Source of the DNA: a bacterium
GTDB lineage: Bacteria; Bacteroidota; Ignavibacteria; Kapaibacteriales; Kapaibacteriaceae
DNA: 5,462 bases
Reading direction: 5' to 3'
Assembly (NCBI GenBank): GCA_020050895.1
Contig: JAGVJW010000240.1
Location: 1-5,462 of the forward strand
Shown in pieces: positions 1 to 4,998 of the stretch (the first letter of the stretch is position 1; each line of letters opens with the position of its first letter). The position numbers and the translations under genes are program-made. Under the pieces are notes generated by a model. It did not search any database, was not told the origin of the DNA, and was given only the letters and a program-made list of their open reading frames with translations.

Positions 1-785
1 TAAAACAAATGTACCCAGTTGTATTCGACGGACCGTGCATGACGCAGATCATCAAAGATCATTTGGCTTCGAAGTTCTTGCTTCATTCGTGACCAAAAGG
101 ATTCCATCGGTGCGTTATCATAGAAGTTACCAACACCGGTGGCGTCGATGCTCTGCAGAATATTTCTCTTGGCAAGTTCTGTTCTGAAGATATCGGCGTT
201 GTACTGGCTTCCTTGGTCTGAATGAAAGATTAATGGGTCTGTAGGCAATGAGCGTCGCAGATGACATACCTGATCCAATGCATGCAACAATGTTTTGGTC
301 TGCATGGAGTGCGATACTGTGATGCCAAGGATACGTCGCGAGCATAAGTCCATAATTGCATCAGCATATGCTTTGCCGTTGTGGCACGGAAGTTCCGTGA
401 AATCGCTTACCCATACTTTATCAGGATGTTGAACATCAAACGCACGCTGCAACAGGTTTGCTGCCGGTGCTAATGTTTGCGACGAGTCTGTTGTTGGCCG
501 ATAAAGACGCTTTGCCGTCACGCGAATGCCAACATTGCGCATCATACCCTCAACGGTCATGCGTGTGATTCGCGTGCCATCTCTGCACAGCTCTCGTCTC
601 ATGCGTGGACTGCCGTACGTGCCGTTACTCCAGGCATGGATGCGTTGGATATTCTCGGTGATCCGCTGATGCCGTAACGTACGTGCTGAGGGCTTGCGTT
701 TCAGCCATGCATAGAATCCCTGGCGTGTTACCCCCAATACTCTAGCCATCACACATACCGGCCACTTCACCCGATGATCTCGCAT
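1..785 (-). CDS. IS3-family transposase OrfB (DDE integrase catalytic domain), partial at its C-terminus
   Basis: The frame is open for 261 codons from ATG 785 to the window edge. OrfB is the catalytic half of the IS3 transposase and acts on the element's ends as an OrfAB fusion. The order is as in the family: HTH_21-like segment (about residues 40-90, G-T-Y-G-S-P-R), then the rve domain with D128 in VWVSDFTELP, D190 in FHSDQGSQYN and E228 in YDNAPMESFW. About 25-30 C-terminal residues should lie beyond the window. The family start is probably ATG 804, which overlaps the orfA stop as ATGA; that frame (MKKPPFYA) meets the main frame through an indel near 775-790, so 785 is only the first usable ATG in the main frame. 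D190 and E228 are separated by 37 residues, not the usual 35. Confidence 0.88.
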   Translation of the reverse strand, partial: MRDHRVKWPVCVMARVLGVTRQGFYAWLKRKPSARTLRHQRITENIQRIHAWSNGTYGSPRMRRELCRDGTRITRMTVEGMMRNVGIRVTAKRLYRPTTDSSQTLAPAANLLQRAFDVQHPDKVWVSDFTELPCHNGKAYADAIMDLCSRRILGITVSHSMQTKTLLHALDQVCHLRRSLPTDPLIFHSDQGSQYNADIFRTELAKRNILQSIDATGVGNFYDNAPMESFWSRMKQELRSQMIFDDLRHARSVEYNWVHLF

Positions 786-800
786 AAAACGGCGGCTTCT

Positions 801-1088
801 TCATTTCGGGCGTTGACTGAAGATACCGCGGCCTTCTTTAGGATGTCTCGCTCCATTCTCAATGCGCGATTCTCACGCTCGAGTTCCTTGTTGCGCTCTT
901 CGAATGTTGCGCTCCGATTTCTCAGTCTCTCGCACTCCCGCTGCTGCTATCCACTTGTTGAGGGTATCGATATTCACTCCCGCCTGCCGCGCTGCTGTGG
1001 CCACCGGCAACCTCCGTTCCATAACTAAGGCAATAGCTTCTCGCTTGAATGCCTCGTCGAGGCGCATTCTTCGTTTCTCTTTTTCCAT
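801..1088 (-). pseudogene. IS3-family transposase OrfA (HTH plus coiled coil), frameshifted
   Basis: OrfA supplies the DNA-binding and multimerisation half of the transposase. The start is ATG 1088, with GGAGAG five bases upstream. Residues 1-45 form a homeodomain-like HTH (FKREAIALVMERRLPVATAA). The ATG frame then runs into an out-of-frame tail. The expected leucine-rich coiled coil (ECERLRN, then EERNKELEREN, ending RDILKKAA) lies in another frame from about nt 945 to 830. A second shift near 823-832 returns to the original frame, giving FSQRPK and a TGA at 801-803 that overlaps the orfB ATG. The native length would be about 96 codons, normal for OrfA. If the second shift is ignored, the coiled-coil frame reads on to a stop at 767. 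Two compensating indels, or one indel plus recoding, explain the pattern. Confidence 0.75.
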
Positions 1089-1099
1089 GATTTCTCTCC
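1089..1099 (-). promoter_or_regulatory. Ribosome binding site of E1 orfA
   Basis: On the minus strand GGAGAG lies five bases before ATG 1088. This fixes that ATG as the orfA start rather than the upstream codons of the longer open frame that begins near 1208. Confidence 0.6.
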
Positions 1100-1129
1100 A
1101 CTGATGTATGTGATGGAGATAAAGTCTAC

Positions 1130-1156
1130 TGTCAATCAAACGGGGGGAAGGTCCCA
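1130..1156 (-). repeat. Probable terminal inverted repeat at the 5' end of E1
   Basis: The minus strand reads inward from 1156 as TGGGACC, TTCCCCCCG, TTTGATTGACA. It lies about 40 bp upstream of the orfA start and begins with TG like IS3 ends. The CCCG..TTGA.TTGA.. core matches the right end of E2. The partner end is outside the window, so the exact boundary is inferred. Confidence 0.5.
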
Positions 1157-1168
1157 CTGTTTCCCCCC
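1142..1168. repeat. Inverted repeat GGGGGGAA / TTCCCCCC at the E1 boundary
   Basis: Two perfect 8-base arms (1142-1149 and 1161-1168) flank an 11-base spacer. The left arm belongs to the E1 end. The right arm looks like the end of a related element facing the other way (TGTTTCCCCCC). This suggests two IS ends abutting head to head, or a remnant of an earlier insertion. Confidence 0.6.
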
Positions 1169-1180
1169 TGTGAAACTCTT

Positions 1181-1200
1181 TGAGGTCCCGACCGGATTTG
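1181..1200 (+). repeat. Tentative left terminal repeat of E2
   Basis: TGAGGTCCCGACCGGATTTG on the plus strand resembles the minus-strand right end TGATCCCGTCTTGAATTG after a two-base gap. It sits on the expected side of orfB but farther away than usual. Confidence 0.35.
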
Positions 1201-1408
1201 CTACTCAAACAGTAAGTATCAACTGGTTAAAGGGCTTACACCACCTTAAAATCATCCAACTGACGGTCTTACTGACGGTTTCCTGTCGGTAATGATTAGA
1301 AATGAGACACCGAGCATACGATAACGGTCACAGCCTAGTAACTCATTACGTTAGTGCCTTAAAAATGAGAACTGCAAATATACGACGATGGGCAAAAACG
1401 ACCGATTT
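1201..1408. other. Gene-free spacer between E1 and the decayed orfB of E2
   Basis: No reading frame here resembles a known protein on either strand, and open frames across it are short and without family motifs. It probably holds the long 3' flank of E2 plus debris of earlier insertions. The only structure seen is the triplicated 12-bp motif at 1258-1293. Confidence 0.5.
1258..1293. repeat. Three tandem 12-bp units with core CTG(A/T)CGGT
   Basis: The units are AACTGACGGTCT, TACTGACGGTTT and CCTGTCGGTAAT, directly adjacent. The first two share ACTGACGGT exactly. The third keeps CTG-CGGT but is shifted by one base within its unit. Function is unknown; binding-site array or chance microduplication are both possible. 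Confidence 0.55.
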
Positions 1409-2310
1409 CTATCGGAAAACGTGGGTTTTGGTAAAAAATCCCCCCGAACGCTGTTTCCCGAGCACATTCATAAAGGGCGAACGATTGTCAACGACCGGGT
1501 TGTGCCACAGTATCGTACAACTTTTATGCCGGTGGAGTATACGGTGGTGCACGCTACACGCGTGCTGTTTTCATCGTTGCCCAGAACGACTCCATCGGCG
1601 CGTTGTCGTAGCAATCACCAGACGAACCCATGCTGCTGAGAAAGCCACGCTTGTTAAGCATGTCTTTGAAGTCATTGCTGTTGTATTGTCCTCCCTGATC
1701 TGAATGAAAGATGATCTCCACGTCAGGTTTGCCGTTGATCAGTTTGCGTGCATGAAGCGCTTTGTAGAACGCAGTGATCAGTGTTCCGGTGTGCAGCGAG
1801 GTTGATACGAGTATGCCAAGTATTCGATGCGATGCCTGGTCCTTCACTGCAACGGCGTAGACCTTCTTGCCTATCGCTGGAAGCTCCGTGAAATCACTCA
1901 GCCACAGCTCATTCAGTTCTGTGCGCGTGAACTCACGCTCAACAAGATCCGGTGAAGGGTTGTGCGTGTCGGAGGAGACGGCTGCGTTGTTCCGTGCACC
2001 GTAAACGATTGTTTGCACTGCACCTTCAGGCTCATTACCTTCATCAGTCGTCGCACACGATCCTTGCCAACAGTACGACCGTTCTTTCGCAACTCTTTAG
2101 CTATCCATTCAGCTCCGTACGTGTGTCCGGTTGCTTCGTGTATCTCTCCAATGAGTGGCATGAGCTCTGTATCCTGTGCCTTGCGTACACTGATGTGGCC
2201 TCGTGTCCACGTATAGAACGCATTCCGCGACACGTGCAGCACTCTGCATTGCAAGACAACCGGCCACCGTGAGCGATGTTGCTCAATGCAGCCCGCTTCT
2301 CGTATCTCAT
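1409..2310 (-). pseudogene. IS3-family transposase OrfB of E2, multiply frameshifted
   Basis: The native start is ATG 2310, overlapping the orfA stop. The first residues (MRYEKRAA) and the next block (IEQHRSRWPVVLQCRVLHVSRNAFYTW, with HTH_21 motif GHTYGAEWI) are in different frames, with a break near 2285-2292. A second break near 1972-1992 separates KQSFTV from SSDTHNPSPDLVEREF. The catalytic block then reads intact with D near nt 1894 (LWLSDFTELP), D near 1699 (FHSDQGGQYN) and E near 1591 (NAPMESFWATMK), with the usual 35 residues between the last two. A third break near 1555-1575 ends that frame early. The C-terminal remnant (VHHR, then NR..........LG......F) continues in another frame to a stop at 1409-1411. 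The enzyme cannot be made. Confidence 0.8.
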
Positions 2311-2602
2311 TTCGGCCGTTGAGAGAAGTACCGATCGCGTTTTTTAGTATGTCGCGCTCCTGTGTTACCAGCTTGAGCTCGCGACGCAACGCAACAACCT
2401 CGTCTGTACTTTTCCCGTTGCCGGGAAATGCGGCATCATCGCGCTTACGATGTTCCTGCATCCATGCGTACAATGCCTTAGGGTCGGTCCCAAGCTCTCG
2501 CGCTATTTGTGCCTTCGACTTATCCGGATTCTCCAGCACTACTCGTACTGCTTCTCTCTTGAAATCCGGATCATTCATACGTCTGACTCGTTGTGAACCC
2601 AT
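2307..2602 (-). pseudogene. IS3-family transposase OrfA of E2, one frame break near its end
   Basis: The DNA-binding OrfA starts at ATG 2602: AAGGAG lies eight bases upstream, so the GTG at 2611 inside that spacer is not needed. An HTH follows (NDPDFKREAVRVVLENPDKS, IARELGTDPKALYAWMQEH), then a coiled coil with LRRELKLVTQERDILK. After ILKNAIG the frame that gives the family-like end YFSQRPK and a TGA at 2307-2309 is shifted by -1. The unshifted frame passes into the orfB region and creates an apparent 232-codon OrfA-OrfB fusion; I read this as a product of indels. An A_AAA_AAC heptamer in the orfA frame lies just upstream. Confidence 0.75.
2339..2345 (-). promoter_or_regulatory. Possible -1 ribosomal slippery heptamer A_AAA_AAC in E2 orfA
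   Basis: The minus strand reads CTA AAA AAC in the orfA frame, which is a correctly phased X_XXY_YYZ heptamer. It lies at the LKK/LKN position near the end of orfA, where IS3-family elements carry their recoding signal. In this decayed copy a -1 slip leads to the FSQRPK stop and not into orfB. Confidence 0.4.
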
Positions 2603-2610
2603 GTTCCGCA

Positions 2611-2617
2611 CTCCTTC
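2611..2617 (-). promoter_or_regulatory. Ribosome binding site of E2 orfA
   Basis: Minus-strand GAAGGAG lies eight bases before ATG 2602. It decides for this ATG over the GTG at 2611 and the ATG at 2578. Confidence 0.55.
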
Positions 2618-2652
2618 AGTTAATGGTTGAAATTACCCTTAACTTTCTCTAC

Positions 2653-2672
2653 CTCAATTCAAGACGGGATCA
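2653..2672 (-). repeat. Right terminal inverted repeat of E2
   Basis: Read from 2672 on the minus strand, it begins TGATCCCG and ends in a stretch similar to the E1 end. The first base beyond it (2673) is already inside the orfA reading frame of E3, which makes 2672/2673 a clear junction. Confidence 0.55.
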
Positions 2673-2756
2673 GTAAGTGAAACGGTTCGATCAAGTACTG
2701 AGATCGTTGGGAAGACTCGACGTCGGCAGTTCAGTACGTCTTACATTGATCGGATA

Positions 2757-3047
2757 TTGAAGGAGTTGGATGATGCTCCTCATGGAGAAGCAAGCAAGAT
2801 TCTTCGGAGAGAAGGCCTATACAGTAAACAGGTTGCTAAGTGGAGAAAGCAGCGTGTAAGCGGTGTGACAACCAAACGCGGGCGAAAAGCAGAAGCGTCT
2901 GTTGATCTGAAGAAGCGTGTCGAGCAGCAACAACGTGAGAACGCTCGCCTTCAGCGGAAGCTGATGCAGGCAGAGAAGATCATCGAGGTCCAAAAAAAAG
3001 TTGCGGAGTTGTTGGGCGTGATCCTGCCGAACGACGAGGTGCAGTGA
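2757..3047 (+). CDS. Transposase OrfA of E3, N-terminus truncated
   Basis: OrfA binds the element's ends and partners OrfB. The first usable in-frame start is TTG 2757, giving 96 residues, but the homologous frame is open back to 2673 (VSETVRSSTEI, then KTRRRQFSTSYIDRIL). Proteins of this type begin with such an R-R-R-x-F/Y-x-x-x-Y segment, so the true start lay further upstream and was removed at the E2 junction. The remaining part shows the HTH second half (ASKILRREGLYSKQVAKWRKQ) and a coiled coil at about residues 50-85 (VEQQQRENARLQRKLMQAEK), ending KKVAELLGVILP. The stop TGA overlaps the orfB ATG by one base. Whether any OrfA is still made is doubtful. Confidence 0.7.
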   Translation: MKELDDAPHGEASKILRREGLYSKQVAKWRKQRVSGVTTKRGRKAEASVDLKKRVEQQQRENARLQRKLMQAEKIIEVQKKVAELLGVILPNDEVQ

Positions 3048-4063
3048 TGGAACACGTAGAGTTGTTGGTAGCGGTCGTTGGTGTGCGCAGCGCATCTCAG
3101 AGTTTGTGTGTGCCTCGATCTACCTACTATGCGAGGAATGCCGCACGCATGCGGCCTGTTGTTCCGGAAGCGAAGCAGCGACCGCCTTCTGTGCGCCGAC
3201 TCACTGATGAAGAGAAAACAGAGGCTCTGGAAGTTCTCACCTGTGAAGCATATGTCGATCGATCACCGGCATCGATCGTTGCCAGCCTGCTCGACCTCGG
3301 GAGGTATATCTGCAGCGTACGCACGCTCTATCGGTTCCTGGCGCTGTTTGTGATTGTGATGGAACGCCGACGTATTGCACGGCATCCTGCGTACAGCAAA
3401 CCCGAATTACTCGCTATGGCACCGCGTCAAGTGTGGACGTGGGATATCACGAAGCTCAAAGGTCCGAGCAAGGGCATCGTGTACAACCTGTATGTCGTGC
3501 TCGATATGTACAGTCGCTACGTCGTAGGTTGGTTGTTAGCGCACCGTGAACAAGATGTTCTTGCAGCAGACTTGATTGAAGGTGCATGTGTACGCGAAGG
3601 CATCAGTGCCCAACAGTTGACCATCCATGCAGACAATGGCTCATCGATGAGGTCATCGACGGTCAGCAGTTTCTATGATCGACTCGGAATCTCTCAAAGC
3701 CATTCGCGGCCATATTGCTCCAACGACAACCCGTACAGCGAGAGTCAATTCAAAACCATGAAGTATTCACCGGAGTTTCCGGAGAGATTTGACAGCATCG
3801 AAGAGGCGCGTGAATTCTGTACAGCATTCTTCGATGATTATAACAACAGCATGTATCATTCAGCTCTGGCAATGCTGACGCCGGCAATGGTGCATCATGG
3901 AAAGGCCAATGATGTCATTGAACAACGACAGGCTGTTCTTACTCAAGCGTACTCAGCTCATCCGGAGAGATTTGTAAAGGGAATGCCAACGCATAAACCC
4001 GTACCCGATGCCGTCTACATCAACAAACCGATTGATGATTCAAATAGGGTCGTAATTTCATGA
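3047..4063 (+). CDS. Transposase OrfB of E3 (DDE integrase core), intact
   Basis: This is the catalytic transposase subunit, 338 residues from ATG 3047. I prefer this start over GTG 3044 because GAGG lies seven bases upstream and the ATG overlaps the orfA TGA, a layout for coupled translation. An N-terminal HTH-like segment (residues 50-100, RSPASIVASLLDLG) precedes the rve core. Catalytic residues are D133 in VWTWDITKLKGP, D196 in IHADNGSSM and E232 in NDNPYSESQFKTMKY, with the canonical 35 residues between the last two. The C-terminal part (HSALAMLTPAMVHHG, AHPERFVKGMP, AVYINKP) is the pattern seen in the TWDITKLKG-type IS3 relatives. It has no internal stop or frameshift, unlike E1 and E2, so it is the youngest-looking transposase gene here. 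Confidence 0.92.
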   Translation: MEHVELLVAVVGVRSASQSLCVPRSTYYARNAARMRPVVPEAKQRPPSVRRLTDEEKTEALEVLTCEAYVDRSPASIVASLLDLGRYICSVRTLYRFLALFVIVMERRRIARHPAYSKPELLAMAPRQVWTWDITKLKGPSKGIVYNLYVVLDMYSRYVVGWLLAHREQDVLAADLIEGACVREGISAQQLTIHADNGSSMRSSTVSSFYDRLGISQSHSRPYCSNDNPYSESQFKTMKYSPEFPERFDSIEEAREFCTAFFDDYNNSMYHSALAMLTPAMVHHGKANDVIEQRQAVLTQAYSAHPERFVKGMPTHKPVPDAVYINKPIDDSNRVVIS

Positions 4064-4080
4064 ACACAAGTGTCCAAATT

Positions 4081-4191
4081 TTATTGGCAGGTTCCGATCT
4101 CAGATACCGGAATCTTTCGTTCTAGGTCCTCTCGAAGAATCTTCACCTTCTCTTCCGGTGTGAAATTCTTCCGACGCTTCTCTGCTGACAT
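4081..4191 (-). pseudogene. OrfA remnant of a fourth insertion sequence (E4), cut by E3
   Basis: The fragment is 36 codons from ATG 4191, with AAAGGAG five bases upstream. Residues 4-33 (EKRRKNFTPEEKVKILREDL, then ERKIPVSEIG) match the start of HTH-type transposase OrfA proteins, which usually continue with a recognition helix and a Y-R-W motif. Here the frame stops within three codons of the E3 terminus at 4089. The last residues (TCQ) are E3-derived or ambiguous. The remainder of E4 would be expected on the far side of E3 if this was a simple insertion, but it is not found in the window. Confidence 0.65.
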
Positions 4192-4196
4192 CGCTG

Positions 4197-4203
4197 CTCC
4201 TTT
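4197..4203 (-). promoter_or_regulatory. Ribosome binding site of the E4 orfA remnant
   Basis: Minus-strand AAAGGAG lies five bases before ATG 4191. The strong site supports this short fragment as a genuine gene start. Confidence 0.6.
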
Positions 4204-4237
4204 GATTGCGATTCAGCATCAAACTATTGCTTACTTT

Positions 4238-4296
4238 TTACTCTTGGAAGTCCTACTTGATCAGAAGCAGTTCAGTTATCGGGTTTCCAAGAGTAA
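4238..4296. repeat. Perfect 12-bp inverted repeat straddling the subtilase stop codon
   Basis: TTACTCTTGGAA at 4238-4249 and TTCCAAGAGTAA at 4285-4296 are exact reverse complements separated by 35 bases. The right arm is inside the last codons of the subtilase gene and the stop (4253-4255) is in the loop. No T-run follows on the minus strand, so it is not a textbook terminator. A long-loop hairpin at the mRNA end, or the trace of an insertion, are possible. Confidence 0.7.
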
Positions 4297-4993
4297 TTAA
4301 ATGCGATGAGATTGATCCTTTCAGAAGGTCTCGATTCGCTTGCAAAAAAGCCGCGCTAATGCCACCTATGAAAGAAGCTCCATACGAGGTACCACTAAAA
4401 ACTCTCTCACTAGAGGACATAGACAGCTTGATCCTTGGCACTAAAAAGTCAGCTGCTGCACCACCATTGGAAGCCCACCACCATTGTTCATCGGATTTGC
4501 GCGTTTTGACGCTGCCATCTGTTGACAAAGAGCCTACTGCGAATACATCTGGATGAGAAGCCGGGAACTGAATATCAGCACCAGTATTTCCGACCGATGC
4601 CACCAAAATTCGCTCTTTGCCAAATTCATCTAATCTCGCGATAATGGATTTCGTTCTTGGCCACTTTCCAGTTATTACAATTACGTCGCATGAGGAAGCA
4701 GCTTCTTGCAAGATGCTGACGAACGAGGCCGTCGTAATGTCGGGTTTCCAAGTGCATAAGAACGGAGTCGGTATTGGGTAAAAACGGACTTCCATACTCC
4801 TTTGGATGGTAGTACTGGCGAATCCTAATCTCAGAAGTTCGATACATGATTCCGAATGCTCTACAGTACGGATTAATCGTGCACTTTCAAATTCACGGTC
4901 TATGTGAGGTTCGTCAACCTCGGACAAAAACTTGGAATCGCGTACTGAACATGCTACCCGATCAATTAATCCAACTCGAACGCAATCGTCCAT
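4253..4993 (-). CDS. Small subtilisin-like serine protease (peptidase S8), no signal peptide
   Basis: Subtilases hydrolyse peptide bonds with an Asp-His-Ser triad. From ATG 4993 the protein has 246 residues, about one bare catalytic domain. The triad candidates are in family order: D11 in CVRVGLIDRV, H46 in TVEHSESC, oxyanion Asn N136 in ASVGNTG, and nucleophile S203 in SGTSYGASFIGG. FPASHPDVFAVGSL (about 143-156) and ASNGGAAADFLVP (174-186) are typical surrounding blocks. Odd points: D-R-V replaces D-(S/T)-G, H-S-E-S replaces H-G-T, and the Pro after the nucleophile is Ser. There is no signal peptide, propeptide or membrane segment, so cytosolic action is likely. The frame is also open to TTG 5014, which would overlap the upstream gene by 16 bases; ATG 4993, five bases after that gene's stop, seems likelier, though its ribosome site (GGTGGGG) is not ideal. 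The substrate is unknown. Confidence 0.8.
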   Translation of the reverse strand: MDDCVRVGLIDRVACSVRDSKFLSEVDEPHIDREFESARLIRTVEHSESCIELLRLGFASTTIQRSMEVRFYPIPTPFLCTWKPDITTASFVSILQEAASSCDVIVITGKWPRTKSIIARLDEFGKERILVASVGNTGADIQFPASHPDVFAVGSLSTDGSVKTRKSDEQWWWASNGGAAADFLVPRIKLSMSSSERVFSGTSYGASFIGGISAAFLQANRDLLKGSISSHLITLGNPITELLLIK

Positions 4994-4998
4994 CGCAT

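Larger units (their letters stand above)
1..1156 (-). mobile_element. IS3-family insertion sequence E1, 3' end outside the window
   Basis: The element reads on the minus strand: a terminal sequence near 1130-1156, then orfA, then orfB running off the left edge. On the minus strand the outer end reads TGGGACCTTCCCCCCG followed by TTTGATTG, which fits the 5'-TG ends of IS3 elements and resembles the end of neighbouring E2 (CCCGTCTTGAATTG). The opposite end and any target duplication are not visible. OrfA is frameshifted, so the copy is probably not autonomous even though orfB looks intact. Confidence 0.85.
1181..2672 (-). mobile_element. IS3-family insertion sequence E2, decayed
   Basis: The element reads on the minus strand and is related to E1. 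The right end is well placed: the minus strand from 2672 reads TGATCCCGTCTTGAATTGAG, about 70 bp upstream of orfA. The best left-end match is at 1181-1200, TGAGGTCCCGACCGGATTTG, agreeing at most positions with a two-base gap. No target duplication is seen (CTT left, GTA right), and the 3' flank of about 230 bp is long for the family, so the left boundary is tentative. The transposase genes carry at least four frame breaks. Confidence 0.65.
2673..4089 (+). mobile_element. IS3-type insertion sequence E3, left end missing
   Basis: The element has orfA and orfB on the plus strand, opposite to E1 and E2. The right end is placed at 4089: the minus strand from there reads TGCCAATAAAATTTGGACAC, starting with TG, and the E4 orfA frame breaks at the same point. 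No matching sequence occurs left of orfA, and the E2 end abuts the orfA frame directly, so the left terminal repeat, promoter and start codon of E3 appear to be lost or displaced. Confidence 0.65.

Noticed and set aside
127..345. Minus-strand frame of 72 codons
   Set aside because: It overlaps the E1 orfB catalytic region in another frame; the DDE motifs are in the long edge-open frame.
1302..1703. Plus-strand frame of 133 codons
   Set aside because: It runs antisense to the decayed orfB end of E2 and has no family signature or ribosome binding site that I can see.
1913..2611. Single 232-codon frame joining OrfA and the OrfB start of E2, as a natural fused transposase
   Set aside because: The FSQRPK-stop and overlapping orfB ATG are preserved in other frames, and the frame breaks again before the catalytic domain, so the fusion is an effect of indels.
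2286..2630. Plus-strand frame of 114 codons
   Set aside because: Antisense to E2 orfA, whose HTH and coiled coil are evident on the minus strand.
1210..2678. CAGTAAGT at 1210-1217 and again at 2671-2678 as a possible target duplication of E2
   Set aside because: The copy at 1210 lies inside the tentative left end of E2 and an 8-base match is expected by chance at this length.
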